A DNA stretch of 64,000 bases from Gemmobacter nectariphilus DSM 15620 (GCF_000429765.1 NZ_AUCM01000003.1:572683-636682); one strand, 5' to 3'. Counted from the first letter of the stretch, positions 16,934-26,791 are shown. Numbers and translations are program-made. The notes: generated by a model not told the origin, from the letters alone.

Positions 16934-16962
16934 GGGCCCTGCAGCACGACACTGCAGGGCCC
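16934..16962 (-). terminator. intrinsic terminator of rpsB-tsf
   Basis: An 11-bp perfect stem, GGGCCCTGCAG (16934-16944) with CTGCAGGGCCC (16952-16962), loop of seven. Read on the minus strand it is followed by TTTT (16930-16933), 39 bp past the tsf stop. Confidence 0.88.
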
Positions 16963-17000
16963 CGTTCGTCACACTGACTGGGGCCGAAGGCCTGAAAGGC

Positions 17001-17909
17001 TCAGCGGGCGTTCATCTTCGCGACTTCGGCGGCGAAGTCTTCTTCTTTCTTCTCGACGCCTTCGCCGACAGCCACACGGGCATAGCCGGTGATCTCGACG
17101 CCGGCTTCCTTGGCCGCCTGTTCGACGGTCAGGTCCGGGTTGATCACGAAAGCCTGACCCAGCAGGGTGTTTTCCGCCAGGAACTTCTTCATCCGGCCCG
17201 GGATGATGTTGTTGTGGATCACCTGTTCGGGCTTGGGCTTGGCCGAGGCCGCGTTTTCTTCCAGCGCCTTGGCGGTCTGGACCTGCAGCTCGCGCTCGAC
17301 CACGGCCGGGTCAAGGGTGGCTTCCGACAGCGACAGCGGCGCGGTTGCAGCGATGTGCATCGCGAACTGCTTGCCGATTTCCTGCGCCTTGTCGGCCGGG
17401 CCTTTCAGGGCGACCAGCACGCCGATCTTGCCCATGCCTTCGGTCGCGGCATTGTGGACATAGGACACGACGGTGTCGCCTTCCAGAACGTGCATGCGGC
17501 GGAAGGTCATGTTCTCGCCGATGCGGGCGATGGCATCGGTGATGACCTGCTCGACGGTCTGGCCGTTCAGGTCGGCCGCCTTGACCACCTCGACCGAGTC
17601 GCCGGTTTCCAGGGCAACCTTGGTCACTTCGCGCACCAGTTGCTGGAAGTCGGCGTTCTTGGCGACGAAGTCGGTTTCCGAGTTGATCTCGATCGCGACG
17701 CCCTTGCCGTCCGAGACGGCAACGCCGATCAGACCTTCGGCGGCCACGCGGTCCGCCTTTTTCGCAGCCTTGGCCAGACCCTTGGTGCGCAGCCAGTCGA
17801 TGGCGGCTTCGAAGTCGCCAGCAACCTCGGTCAGCGCCTTCTTGGCGTCCATCATGCCTGCGCCGGTCACTTCGCGCAGTTCCTTAACCATCTGAGCCGT
17901 GATCGTCAT
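17001..17909 (-). CDS. tsf: translation elongation factor Ts
   Basis: Nucleotide-exchange factor that regenerates EF-Tu-GTP. The 302-residue product begins [26 protein letters not shown], the conserved N-terminal module, followed by the core signature [12 protein letters not shown] around residues 74-85. The length suits a full two-subdomain EF-Ts. The start ATG at 17909 has AAGGGAGAAGCCGC upstream. It follows rpsB by 81 bp, with a hairpin between them, the standard bacterial arrangement. Confidence 0.98.
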   Translation of the reverse strand: MTITAQMVKELREVTGAGMMDAKKALTEVAGDFEAAIDWLRTKGLAKAAKKADRVAAEGLIGVAVSDGKGVAIEINSETDFVAKNADFQQLVREVTKVALETGDSVEVVKAADLNGQTVEQVITDAIARIGENMTFRRMHVLEGDTVVSYVHNAATEGMGKIGVLVALKGPADKAQEIGKQFAMHIAATAPLSLSEATLDPAVVERELQVQTAKALEENAASAKPKPEQVIHNNIIPGRMKKFLAENTLLGQAFVINPDLTVEQAAKEAGVEITGYARVAVGEGVEKKEEDFAAEVAKMNAR

Positions 17910-17940
17910 GCGGCTTCTCCCTTGTCTGAATTACGGAATC

Positions 17941-17961
17941 GGGCGGGGAATACCCCCGCCC
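17941..17961 (-). terminator. hairpin between rpsB and tsf (possible attenuator)
   Basis: GGGCGGGG (17941-17948) pairs with CCCCGCCC (17954-17961) across a five-base loop. There is no T-run after it on the minus strand, so partial termination, pausing or RNA processing between rpsB and tsf is more likely than full termination. Confidence 0.5.
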
Positions 17962-17990
17962 GGCAACAATCCGGTGACGGGCGGACCCGA

Positions 17991-18746
17991 TCAGCCTTCG
18001 ACGGCTTCTTCCTCGGGCGCTTCGTCCAGCGCGCCAAGGTCGATGCCGGCAGCGCCCATCTGGGCGGTCATGCCGTCCAGAGCCGCGCGGGCGACCAGAT
18101 CGCAGTACAGCGCAATGGCGCGGGCCGCGTCATCGTTGCCCGGGATCACATGGGTGACGCCCTTGGGCGAGCAGTTGGTGTCGACCACGGCGACGACCGG
18201 AATGCCCAGCTTGTTGGCTTCCAGAACGGCCAGATCTTCCTTGCCCACATCGATCACGAACAGCAGGTCCGGCACGCCGCCCATGTCGCGGATCCCGCCC
18301 AGCGAGGCGGTCAGCTTGGCCTGCTCGCGCTCCATGTTCAGGCGCTCTTTCTTGGTCAGGCCTTCGGCGCCCTGAGCAAGCTGCTCGTCAATGGCTTTCA
18401 GGCGCTGGATCGACTGGGAGACGGTCTTCCAGTTGGTCAGCGTGCCACCCAGCCAGCGGTGGTTCATGTAATACTGCGCGCATTTCTCGGCAGCTTCGGC
18501 AACCGACTTCTGCGCCTGGCGCTTGGTGCCGACGAACAGGATGCGGCCGCCACGGGCGACGGTGTCGCGCACGACTTTCAGCGCCTGATCCAGCATCGGA
18601 ACGGTCTGCGTCAGGTCAAGGATGTGGATGCCGTTGCGGTCGCCGTAGATGTATTCGGCCATCCGCGGGTTCCAGCGCTGAGTCTGGTGACCGTAGTGAA
18701 CGCCAGCTTCGAGCAGCTGACGCATGGAGAAATCGGGAAGCGCCAT
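17991..18746 (-). CDS. rpsB: 30S ribosomal protein S2
   Basis: Ribosomal protein of the small-subunit body. The 251-residue product begins [27 protein letters not shown] and contains the usual FVGTKRQAQ and [10 protein letters not shown] segments. The C-terminal extension is acidic ([10 protein letters not shown]). The start at 18746 has GGAAAGGAACCACC in front. It is the first gene of the rpsB-tsf operon. Confidence 0.98.
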   Translation of the reverse strand: MALPDFSMRQLLEAGVHYGHQTQRWNPRMAEYIYGDRNGIHILDLTQTVPMLDQALKVVRDTVARGGRILFVGTKRQAQKSVAEAAEKCAQYYMNHRWLGGTLTNWKTVSQSIQRLKAIDEQLAQGAEGLTKKERLNMEREQAKLTASLGGIRDMGGVPDLLFVIDVGKEDLAVLEANKLGIPVVAVVDTNCSPKGVTHVIPGNDDAARAIALYCDLVARAALDGMTAQMGAAGIDLGALDEAPEEEAVEG

Positions 18747-19297
18747 GGTGGTTCCTTTCCGGTTTGCGCCTGAGCAAGGGATTCAGGGCCAGTGCCCCAA
18801 CCGGTGGACCTGCGGGGATGTCTCCCCCGCAAGGCCCGCCCTTGCCTGTGAAGTGCCGCGCGATTAGCCCGGATCGGCCGAGGATGCAAGCGCGAAACAC
18901 AAAGCCGCACCACACGGGGCCGCCATGGATGCAAAACCGGACTGTGCGCCGCCCTGCCAGCCCGGATCGGCGGATCGGCCGGCCTGTCCCCGCCGTCTCT
19001 TGGCCGCACGGGGTGCACCGCCCTGGGGCAGCTGGCCATGACGAGAGGTCAAGGGCCGATCCCGATCCAACGGCCAAGAACCTTGCGATTCATCTTGTGC
19101 CGCGACAAAAAGGGGATCGCGTCCTGGACATGTCAGGATCACGGCGTTCAGCCCAGGCCCCCTGGCGCCACCAAGGATGGTCAAGGCCGCCATGATCCAG
19201 CTTTGCCGGCCGCATGCGGGATAGTTGACACGGAACACCTGCGGCAGGCCTGGTGCAAACGCACTGGCCTTGCCCAGTCTCGGGGCTTTGCGCACAG
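18747..19297. promoter_or_regulatory. rpsB leader/promoter region, otherwise empty
   Basis: The region lies between the divergent starts of rpsB and the nucleotidyltransferase gene. On the minus strand TTGCAT (18889-18884) with GCTAAT/CTAATC (18868-18862) about 15-16 bp downstream is a possible promoter, giving a leader of about 110 nt. I see no coding potential in the rest of the stretch. Confidence 0.35.
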
Positions 19298-19903
19298 ATG
19301 CCGCATGGCAGCGACGTCAGGATCCTTGTTCTTGCGGCCGGAGCCAGCCGCCGGATGCAAGGGCGTGACAAATTGCTCGAGCCTGTCGCGGGCATGCCCC
19401 TGCTGCGCCGGCAGACCATGACTGCCCAAGGTGCAGCGCAGCGCGTGCTTGTCACCCTGCCCCCGGATCGCCCGTTGCGGCTGGCCGCGCTGCAGGGTCT
19501 GCCGGTCGAGACGGCGATCCTTGCCGATGCGGCCGAAGGGATGGCGGCGTCGATCCGGCACGGCGCGCGGTGGGCGGCGGGGGCCTCGGGGCTGATGATC
19601 CTGCCTGCCGACATGCCCGATCTTGACGCGAAGGATCTGGCGCGGATGCTGGCACGCCATGACAGCGCGCCAGCCGCGATCCTGCGCGGCGCGGCCAGCG
19701 ATGGAACGCCGGGACACCCCGTTCTGTTCCCCGCCGATCTGTTCCCCGACCTTGCGGCGCTGAGCGGCGATGAAGGCGCGCGGTCCGTGCTGGCCCGACA
19801 TCGGGACCCTGTGCAGCTGGTCACCCTGCCCGGCGATCACGCGCTGACCGATCTGGATACGCCCGAGGCCTGGGCCGCTTGGCGCGCGGCGCACCAGACA
19901 TAG
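19298..19903 (+). CDS. MobA-like NTP transferase (molybdenum-cofactor nucleotidyltransferase family)
   Basis: A product of about 201 residues with the nucleotidyltransferase signature LAAGASRRMQGRDKLL near the N-terminus and the metal-binding ILPADMPDLD segment. These match the MocA/MobA-like group that transfers CMP or GMP to molybdopterin, and related proteins of xanthine-dehydrogenase maturation. There is no molybdoenzyme gene next to it, so the exact role is open. The start is uncertain: the ATG at 19298 places the motif correctly but has no clear ribosome binding site; an in-frame GTG at 19253 is the alternative. Confidence 0.8.
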   Translation: MPHGSDVRILVLAAGASRRMQGRDKLLEPVAGMPLLRRQTMTAQGAAQRVLVTLPPDRPLRLAALQGLPVETAILADAAEGMAASIRHGARWAAGASGLMILPADMPDLDAKDLARMLARHDSAPAAILRGAASDGTPGHPVLFPADLFPDLAALSGDEGARSVLARHRDPVQLVTLPGDHALTDLDTPEAWAAWRAAHQT

Positions 19904-19952
19904 AAACGGGGCCTGCCCCCCCGGCAAGCCCCGCTTCCGCTGCATAACCTTG

Positions 19953-21815
19953 TCAGCGCGCCAGCAGCAGCGCCTCATGCCGTTTCAGGGTGCGGCGCGC
20001 GGCCGAATAGGCCTCGATCCCTTCGGGCTGTTTCAGGTCGGGGAACAGCTCGAAAATTTCGGTCCGCTGCGCATTGCCCATGCCCTTCAGCGTCTGATCG
20101 CCCGGCTGGAACGTCTCGGTCCAGGCGCCGTTCGACAGCACCACCTCGTGGCGGTCGCACATGAAGTGGATATAGGCCGTCCCGGCCGAGGCAACCGACT
20201 GGATCCCCTCGCCAACCAGATGCTTGGCAGCGACCAGAACCTCGTGCTCGTCGAAATACAGCGCGGTGCGGTCGTTCGCCACCAGCAGGCGGTGGTTCGG
20301 GCTGACCATCATGTCACGCTCGGGCAGGCCATGCCCCAGGCTGCCCTTGCGCACCAGAACCGGGCGCAGGTGCGGCGCCAGCGCGAAATCCGCCGCCGAC
20401 ATGTCGCGCCGACCCGTCCAGCGGATTTCCTGGATGCCGTTGTCGCGCGTGATCACCCGATCACCGATCTGCAGTTCTTCCACCCGAACCTCGCCGCGCG
20501 GGGTGGCGATCAGCGTGCCCGGCGTGAAGCAGGGGATGACATGTTCGATATTCACGAACCGCGTGGTTCCGACGACATTTCGGTCGCCATCAAGGAAGGT
20601 GACGGTGCCGTTCTCGGGGTTGTCCGAGTCGTAGCTCACACGCAGCGGGCCTGCGCCGGTCAGATCGAGGACGTCGTAATCGTCGCCGCCTTCGCCGCCG
20701 TCGATATAGTCCCCGGCGGAAATGCTGGTAAAGGTGTCGCGGTCATCGCCGCCCAGCATGGTATCGGCACCGGCACCGCCCGACAGCGTGTCATTGCCCG
20801 CATCGCCCGTCAGCAGGTCATTGCCCTCGCCGCCCGACAGGCTGTCATTGCCCACATCGCCCAAGAGCGTGTCATCACCCGCACCGCCATAGAGCGTGTC
20901 GTCACCAGCCCCGCCGCTCAGCGTGTCGGCGCCATTGCCGCCATAGACCTCGTCGTTGCCGGTTCCGCCGAACACCGCATCATCGCCTTCGCCGGCATGA
21001 ACGGTATCGTCGCCATCGCCCGCAATCACGAAGTCATCGTTCGGCGCGGCCCCCGACAGCAGCGCATCGCCGTTGTCGATCATGTCGCCGTCGTTGTCGC
21101 CGGTATAGCTGGTGTCGATCAGATCGCCACCCGCCGTGCCCCAGACGATGCCATCACGCTCGCCGCCGCCGGTGTTGTCGATCGTGTCCGAGAACGACAG
21201 ATATTCCGCCGTCCCGTTGAAATGCGTGTCGATCCCGGCCAGCGTGTTGGGCGGGGAATTCGACTGCCCGCCGCCAACCATCCAGTTCTGGTTCTCGCCG
21301 CCCATGTCCATGGTCAGGGTGTTCGGCACGTCATCGCTGAACAGGGTGCCCTGGGTATGGTTGACGATCACCAGCTTGCCAGGCTCGGCGCCGCCGTAAT
21401 TCCACGAATAGGACAGCTCGACCACATCGCCGGGGCTCAGGAAGCCGGCATCGGTCGCATAGGTCACGGTTTCGGTGGCCGTTTCATGGCTGATCAGGAT
21501 CGAGCCATCGGCCTGCACCTCGACCCGGAAGCCGCCGCCATCGGCCAGACCTTCGCTGTCGCGCGACAGCACGGTGTTTGCGCCGGTGCCGACATGTTCG
21601 GTCTGGGTGAACTTGATCCCCAGCGTGCCACGATCCATCTGGAACGTGTCCGAGGTATAGATCTTGGCGATGTCGTTGACACCGTCCAAGTTGACAACCC
21701 CGCCCGAGGCGTAGGCGCCATTCATGTAAAGCCCATCCTGCGCGCCGTTGTCCAGCGCCGCATCCCGGATGGAAGTATCCGTATCATTGAAATTATACAG
21801 CGCGAAAACCGGCAT
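19953..21815 (-). CDS. LamG-like / RTX-repeat / Hint-domain protein
   Basis: A 620-residue modular protein. Residues about 1-210 resemble a LamG/concanavalin-type beta-sandwich. Residues about 255-360 are glycine-aspartate nonapeptide repeats of the RTX type ([20 protein letters not shown]), which bind calcium. From residue about 428 a Hint_2-type domain begins ([20 protein letters not shown]), starting with the nucleophilic cysteine used by intein and hedgehog modules for self-cleavage. There is no N-terminal signal peptide, as expected for type I secretion; no secretion genes are adjacent. The start ATG at 21815 follows GAGAGGAAAGAGCG. The cleavage product and target are unknown. Confidence 0.88.
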   Translation of the reverse strand: MPVFALYNFNDTDTSIRDAALDNGAQDGLYMNGAYASGGVVNLDGVNDIAKIYTSDTFQMDRGTLGIKFTQTEHVGTGANTVLSRDSEGLADGGGFRVEVQADGSILISHETATETVTYATDAGFLSPGDVVELSYSWNYGGAEPGKLVIVNHTQGTLFSDDVPNTLTMDMGGENQNWMVGGGQSNSPPNTLAGIDTHFNGTAEYLSFSDTIDNTGGGERDGIVWGTAGGDLIDTSYTGDNDGDMIDNGDALLSGAAPNDDFVIAGDGDDTVHAGEGDDAVFGGTGNDEVYGGNGADTLSGGAGDDTLYGGAGDDTLLGDVGNDSLSGGEGNDLLTGDAGNDTLSGGAGADTMLGGDDRDTFTSISAGDYIDGGEGGDDYDVLDLTGAGPLRVSYDSDNPENGTVTFLDGDRNVVGTTRFVNIEHVIPCFTPGTLIATPRGEVRVEELQIGDRVITRDNGIQEIRWTGRRDMSAADFALAPHLRPVLVRKGSLGHGLPERDMMVSPNHRLLVANDRTALYFDEHEVLVAAKHLVGEGIQSVASAGTAYIHFMCDRHEVVLSNGAWTETFQPGDQTLKGMGNAQRTEIFELFPDLKQPEGIEAYSAARRTLKRHEALLLAR

Positions 21816-22499
21816 CGCTCTTTCCTCTCATCCGGCCTCGGCCACAACGCCGACAACCGCCCGTTTCACCAGCGACTGTCCGAATGGACAACCGTTCAGG
21901 CGAGAGCCCCCGATCAGAGGCCCCCGTCGGACCATCGGGTGGAGAGGAGTTCGGCGCATGATTGTCCTGCCGGGCCGCAAGCGGCCCGGACTGTCTGACG
22001 ACATGTCCGATTCCAGTGGGGCGCAGACCTGCCCCGATTTCACCACCACGACCGCCCCCACGGTCCACTCGTACGCCCCAGCAAGGCTAAGGAATTACTA
22101 ACGCCCCCGACCTGGTGGCAAAAGCGAAAAAGTGTCAGGACTGAGGCACATAGGCCTTGGGGCGCAACCGGAACGCGAACTGCGCAAGGCTTTGACAAAA
22201 GGCGCTGTTTCCTGGCTGGAAATACTTGCAGGCCCCGGACGGGACAAATTGTGGCAAAATCAGGGCAAACCTTGCAGAACCTGCCCTGCGCCGCGATCGT
22301 ATTCGCAGCCTCCGGGAAACAATGCCGCTCGCGCAGAAGCTGACCAGGGTCATTTACCACGACTGCATGATCTTGCCACAAAGGCCGGGGCGCCGTTTCC
22401 AGACGGTGCAGAATCTGTGCGGCAAGGCCGGTTTGTTGACGATCGGCGATGTCCCCCCGGACGCAGGGCGCGAATCGGGACGATCCAGGACCGCGCCGG
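21816..22499. other. gene-free region upstream of the Hint-domain gene
   Basis: No convincing gene is visible in these 684 bases. Structures seen are a 9-bp hairpin CCGGGCCGC-AA-GCGGCCCGG (21970-21989), a smaller one TGTCC-GAAT-GGACA (21877-21890), and a long-range inverted repeat of TTGTGGCAAAATCA (22249-22262) with TGATCTTGCCACAA (22368-22381), 13 of 14 bases matching. The stretch probably holds the promoter and a long leader of the Hint-domain gene. Confidence 0.5.
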
Positions 22500-23477
22500 T
22501 CAGGGCAGCAGGACCACGCCGCCCGGGCTGCGCTGCGCCTCCAGCACCTCATGGGCCCGGGCCGCATCGGCCAGCGGCAGGGTCAGGGGGGTGATCGGGC
22601 GGATCACGCCGGCGCGGAACGCCTCGAACACCTGGGCCGACAGGGCGGCCAGACGATCATCGCTGCGGATATAGTGGAACACGATGGGCCGCACGAGCGA
22701 GACCGAGCGCACCGCCAGATCCGAAGGTGTCAGCGGATCGACCGGCCCCGAGGCCTGACCATAGTTCACCAGCGTGCCTTCGAAATCCAGACAGTCGAGC
22801 GAGCCGCGAAAAGTCTCCTTGCCGACCGCATCATAGGCCGCGGCCACCCCGGCCCCGCCGGTGATCTGGCGCACGCGGGCAACGAAATCTTCCTCGCGGT
22901 AAAGGATCGTATGATGCGCCCCGGCCCGCTCGGCCACCGCGGCCTTTTCGCGCGTGCCGACAGTGCCGATGACCGTGGCGCCCAGATGGCGGCACCAGCT
23001 GCACAGCAGCTGCCCCACCCCGCCGGCCGCCGCATGGACCAGCACGGTCTGACCCGCCGTGACCCGGTGGGCGCGGCTGACCAGCACGCTGACCGTCAGC
23101 GCCTTCATCAGCGTTGCAGCCAGCTCGGCATCGGGGATCGCATCGGGCAGCGCGATCGCCTCGGCCGCCCGCAAGACGCGATGGGTGGCATAGCCGCCAT
23201 ACCGCCCGCTGACCCAGCCGACCCGCTGGCCAAGGCGCAGGCCGGTGACCCCCTCGCCCAAGGCCTCGATGACGCCGACCGCCTCGATCCCCGGAATGCC
23301 GGGCAAGGCCAGGGTGCGGTAAAGGCCCGAGCGGACATAGCAGTCGTGGAAATTCACCCCGATGGCGGTATGGCGCAGCAAAATCTCGCCTGGCCCAGGC
23401 GCGGGGCGCGCGGTTAGCGACAGCTTCAGCACACCGGGCCCGCCGAAGTCGTTCAGAACGATGGCCTGCATGGTCAT
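22500..23477 (-). CDS. zinc-independent quinone oxidoreductase (MDR family)
   Basis: A 325-residue medium-chain dehydrogenase/reductase. It has the family segments GIPGIEAVGVIEALGEGV near residue 64 and the NADPH-binding VLVHAAAGGVGQLLCSWCRHLGA stretch around residues 144-166. The catalytic-zinc ligands of alcohol dehydrogenases are missing, as in NADPH:quinone reductases. The likely reaction is one- or two-electron reduction of quinones or enones with NADPH. It is 27 bp downstream of a 2-keto-4-pentenoate hydratase-type gene, perhaps one small catabolic operon. Confidence 0.88.
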   Translation of the reverse strand: MTMQAIVLNDFGGPGVLKLSLTARPAPGPGEILLRHTAIGVNFHDCYVRSGLYRTLALPGIPGIEAVGVIEALGEGVTGLRLGQRVGWVSGRYGGYATHRVLRAAEAIALPDAIPDAELAATLMKALTVSVLVSRAHRVTAGQTVLVHAAAGGVGQLLCSWCRHLGATVIGTVGTREKAAVAERAGAHHTILYREEDFVARVRQITGGAGVAAAYDAVGKETFRGSLDCLDFEGTLVNYGQASGPVDPLTPSDLAVRSVSLVRPIVFHYIRSDDRLAALSAQVFEAFRAGVIRPITPLTLPLADAARAHEVLEAQRSPGGVVLLP

Positions 23478-23504
23478 GGCGGGGATCCTTTCAAAGCTGG
23501 GACG

Positions 23505-24323
23505 TCAGAGAAAGCGCAGGGTCAGGCCCGGCAGCGCCAGCCCTTGAAGATGGGTGGTCCAGATCTGGCCCGGGACAACCGGAAAGGCCCGGGTGACCGT
23601 GCCGGTGGTGATGATGTCACCCGGCAAGATCCCCCGCCCGAACGGGCATTCGGAAATCCCGTCGACAAAGTGGCGCAGCGCCGAAAGCGGGCTGTCCAGC
23701 ACATTGGCCGCATGGCCCCGGTCCTCGGTCCCGTCATCGCAGCGCAGGGTCAGCGTAAAGCTGGCCAGATCCCTCAGCAGCGGCGCGGGCGCCTGTCCGG
23801 CCAGCCCTAGCCACGGCCCCAGCACATAGGCCCCATGCAACGCGCCCGCCGCCATCGTATCCACCGGCCGAAAGACCCAGCCGGGATAGGGCGACTGCAC
23901 GATCTCGACCCCATGCGCCACGGCGTCGAAGCAGCCCAATAGCGCGGCCTCGTCCATCCCCGGCGTGGGCGTGCGGCTGATGCGAAAGGCGATCTCGGGC
24001 TCGATCCGCGGCTCGTGCAGATGGGCGATGCGGCAGTCGGCTTGCGCCCCCGTGGCAATCGTCAGCCCGCTGTCATACATCACGCCCCAGATCGGCGCAT
24101 GCACATCGTATTCGTCCCAGATGGTTCGGTTGGTAAAGCCGATCTTCCAGCCGATCGGCCGCTCGCCCCGCGCGATGCGGCGGCCCATCAGGTCAAAGGC
24201 GATGCGATAGGCATCAGGGACCGTCAACGCGGGTTCGGATGCTGTCAGCGGTGCAAGAGGCGCGGCAGTGTCGAAGGCGTCCAGCAGGGCCGACGCATGG
24301 TCACGGATGCGGTCCTCGGTCAT
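23505..24323 (-). CDS. 2-keto-4-pentenoate hydratase / fumarylacetoacetate-hydrolase-type protein
   Basis: A 272-residue member of the hydratase/decarboxylase group used in meta-cleavage pathways. Conserved pieces include RIARGERPIGWKIGFTNRTI, the acidic metal-binding segment EPRIEPEIAFRI and the C-terminal GDIITTGTVTRAFPV. It would act on 2-oxo-4-enoate compounds or oxalocrotonate with Mg or Mn. No ring-cleavage dioxygenase is in the window, so the pathway is unknown. The ATG at 24323 follows GGGGGGAAG. It probably forms an operon with the quinone reductase gene downstream. Confidence 0.85.
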   Translation of the reverse strand: MTEDRIRDHASALLDAFDTAAPLAPLTASEPALTVPDAYRIAFDLMGRRIARGERPIGWKIGFTNRTIWDEYDVHAPIWGVMYDSGLTIATGAQADCRIAHLHEPRIEPEIAFRISRTPTPGMDEAALLGCFDAVAHGVEIVQSPYPGWVFRPVDTMAAGALHGAYVLGPWLGLAGQAPAPLLRDLASFTLTLRCDDGTEDRGHAANVLDSPLSALRHFVDGISECPFGRGILPGDIITTGTVTRAFPVVPGQIWTTHLQGLALPGLTLRFL

Positions 24324-24380
24324 CTTCCCCCCCCTGACGGCGCTTTCGGGTGATAGTCGCGCCCGCGCCCGGCAGCAAGC

Positions 24381-25064
24381 CTAGGGGGCTGGCGTCACGC
24401 CGATCACCGGCAGATGCAGGTGCCAAAGCAACGCCCAGATCGCCACGGCCAGGATCAGCCTGCGCCAGGGCGGCGCAGCCCGCGGATGCCAGCGCCCGGA
24501 CAGCAGCGCGCCAAAGGGCACCAGCGCGGTTCGCGCCGCAAGCCGATGCCACGCGGCATCGCCAAGGGCACGGCGCTTGCGCCGCTCGACCAGCGGCAGT
24601 CCGGCCAGCGCCATCGCCAGGAAGGTTCCGAACAAAAGCACATGCGCCAGATCGCCATTGGCCAGCAGATGCGCCCCTGCCCACAGCGCCAGCGCCCACA
24701 ACAGCGGCTGGCGCGTCAGCCCGGCAATTCCGGGACGCGCAGGATCAAAGCCCGGGGCGCGCCCCTCGAAGGCAAAGGGGTTCGGCGCCCCGATGCCAAG
24801 CGTTGCCAGCAGAATCGCCCCCGGCACGGCAAGGTTGACCACCCAGCGATGCCACGGCGCCTGATCCCAGATCGGGACAAAGGGCGCCCGCCCGGCCGCC
24901 ACGATCAGCCACCAGAACAGCCCCAGCGAGACCAGCGAAAAAACAGTGACATAGCCCGCCATGCCCAGGCGCAGGACCAGCGCCTGCCGCAGCCCCAGCG
25001 CCGCAGGCACCCGGTGCGAGGCGAGAAACACCAGCATGGCAAGGGTGAATTCGATCCAGTCCAT
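24381..25064 (-). CDS. nnrU: NnrU family membrane protein
   Basis: A 227-residue integral membrane protein with about six hydrophobic segments. It has the NnrU family features: MDWIEFTLAMLVFLASHRVPA at the N-terminus, and an internal LTRQPLLWALALWAGAHLLANGD segment with the conserved H and N-G-D. NnrU proteins are linked to nitric-oxide and nitrite metabolism in denitrifiers and resemble NnrU/isoprenylcysteine-methyltransferase-like folds. No nitrite or NO reductase gene is near. I took the ATG at 25064 behind GGAGAGGGCA; a much longer open frame upstream is non-coding. It is divergent from sodB. Confidence 0.88.
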   Translation of the reverse strand: MDWIEFTLAMLVFLASHRVPAALGLRQALVLRLGMAGYVTVFSLVSLGLFWWLIVAAGRAPFVPIWDQAPWHRWVVNLAVPGAILLATLGIGAPNPFAFEGRAPGFDPARPGIAGLTRQPLLWALALWAGAHLLANGDLAHVLLFGTFLAMALAGLPLVERRKRRALGDAAWHRLAARTALVPFGALLSGRWHPRAAPPWRRLILAVAIWALLWHLHLPVIGVTPAP

Positions 25065-25235
25065 TGCCCTCTCCTGCGCCTGCCCCGATGATCGGGCAAG
25101 GCCAAACCGCTGAAATCGCCCCGTCAAGACGTGCAAGCACTGGCCGACACCCCCCTGCCCCAGCGCCTCGCCCTTGACCTCGGTGCGCGGAAAGCCCTTA
25201 TTCGGGGCAGCCGACCAACCCGAAAGGAAAGCGCC

Positions 25236-25838
25236 ATGACCTTCAAGCTCCCCGATCTTCCCTACAAGTACAACGCCCTCGAACTGCTGGGCATGTCGAT
25301 GGAAACCATGGAGTTCCACCACGACCTGCACCACAAGGCCTATGTCGACAACGGCAACAAGCTGATCGCCGGCACCGAGTGGGAAAACAAATCGGTCGAA
25401 GAGATCGTCGTGGGCACCTATCAGGCCGGTGCGGTCGCGCAGAACGGCATCTTCAACAATGCCTCGCAGCACTGGAACCACTGCCTGTTCTGGGAAATCA
25501 TGGGCCCGGGCGATGACAAGAAAATGCCGCCCGAGCTGGAAAAGGCCCTGACCGAGGCCTTTGGTTCGGTCGCCAAGTTCAAGGAAGATTTCGCCGCCGC
25601 CGGCGCCGGCCAGTTCGGCTCGGGCTGGGCCTGGCTGGTCAAGGACAAGGACGGCGCGCTGAAGGTCACCAAGACCGAAAACGGCGTCAACCCGCTGTGC
25701 TTTGGCCAGACCGCCCTGCTGGGCTGCGACGTGTGGGAACATTCCTACTACATCGACTTCCGCAACCGTCGCCCGGCCTATCTGTCGAACTTCCTCGACA
25801 AGCTGGTCAACTGGGAAGCGGTCGCGGCCAAGCTGTAA
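25236..25838 (+). CDS. sodB: superoxide dismutase (Fe type)
   Basis: Dismutates superoxide to oxygen and hydrogen peroxide in the cytoplasm. The 200-residue product has metal ligands in the standard blocks: His in YNALELLGMSMETMEFHHDLHH, His in FNNASQHWNHCLFW, and Asp and His in DVWEHSYYIDFRN. The Gln in NNASQHWNH is the position that marks iron enzymes, whereas manganese enzymes have Gly there, so I call it the Fe type; cambialistic activity is possible. The ATG at 25236 follows GAAAGGAAAGCGCC. A broken phosphoesterase gene begins directly after its stop codon. Confidence 0.95.
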   Translation: MTFKLPDLPYKYNALELLGMSMETMEFHHDLHHKAYVDNGNKLIAGTEWENKSVEEIVVGTYQAGAVAQNGIFNNASQHWNHCLFWEIMGPGDDKKMPPELEKALTEAFGSVAKFKEDFAAAGAGQFGSGWAWLVKDKDGALKVTKTENGVNPLCFGQTALLGCDVWEHSYYIDFRNRRPAYLSNFLDKLVNWEAVAAKL

Positions 25839-26714
25839 GTGATTTCCCGAAGGGGAGTTCTGAAAGGCCTGCCGGGGGTGACCCTGGCAGGTCATGTCAT
25901 GGGGGGCTATGCCTTTGGCATCTAGCCTGGTCTGCGCCTGCGCATCGCGCGCTGGCAGATCACGCCCCGGGGCTGGACAGCCGGGCCGCTGCGGCTGGTG
26001 ATCTTGTCGGCCCTGCATCTGGGCAGGCCCCCTGTCGGGCTTGGGCGGCTGGAGCGGATCGTCGCGGCCGCCCATGCGCTGGAGCCCGATCTTGTGCTGT
26101 ATCTGGGGGATCATGCGGCTGGGCACCGGTTCGTGACCGTGCCGGTCCGTATTGCCGGTGCCGCCCCGATCATTGCGCGGGCGCGTGGGCGGATGGGCCG
26201 TTATGCGGTGCTGGGCAATCACGACTGGTGGGACGACCTCACCGCACAGCGCCAGGGGGGCGGGCCCAACCTTCATGCCACAGCACTGGAACGCGCGGGC
26301 ATTCCGGTCCTGTCAAACCGTGCGGTCAGGCTGGATGGCTTCTGGCTGGCCGGGGTCGAGGATCAATTGGCGATCTTCGGGGGCAAGGGACGGTTCACCG
26401 GACTGGACGACCTGCCCGGCACGCTGGCGCAAGTGACCGACGATACGCCGGTGATCCTGATGGCGCATGAGCCTGACATCTTCGTGCAGGTTCCGGCCCG
26501 GGTGGCGCTGACGCTGTCAGGCCATACGCATGGCGGCCAGGTGCGGCTGTTCGGCTGGTCCCCCGTGGTGCCGTCACGCTATGGCAACCGCTTTGCCTAT
26601 GGTCATGTCCAGGAAGACGGGCGCGATCTGGTCGTTTCGGGCGGCATCGGCTGTTCGATCCTGCCGGTGCGCCTTGGCAGCCCGCCCGAAATCACCGTGG
26701 TCGATCTTGCCTGA
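25839..26714 (+). pseudogene. Tat-signal metallophosphoesterase interrupted by an in-frame amber codon
   Basis: From the GTG at 25839, next to the sodB stop, the frame reads ISRRGVLKG, a twin-arginine signal, then GVTLAGHVMGGYAFGI, a TAG at 25923-25925, and on into PGLRLRIARWQITPRGWTAG and the phosphoesterase core. In related YkuE-like phosphodiesterases this junction reads continuously with an acidic residue, so GAG to TAG is a plausible cause. The core keeps GD (YLGDH), GNHD and GHTHGG, but the first metal motif is SALH where SDLH is expected, losing a metal ligand. A shorter restart at 25998 would lack the export signal. Both changes suggest loss of function. Confidence 0.75.
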
Positions 26715-26791
26715 CGCGCCTGCCTTTTCGCTTTCCCCCCCGCCCGATCCTTGGGAAAAGCGCCACAGGGAATCATCCGGGGGATGCCGCC

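Noticed and set aside
16243..16977. Overlapping open frames of 176 and 231 codons on both strands after luxR
   Set aside because: No domain, no ribosome binding site, and they run through a strong terminator; treated as non-coding.
20760..21010. Tandem repeat signal that might be taken as a CRISPR or satellite
   Set aside because: It is the coding sequence of the RTX glycine-aspartate nonapeptides; the repeats are in frame and degenerate, without spacers.
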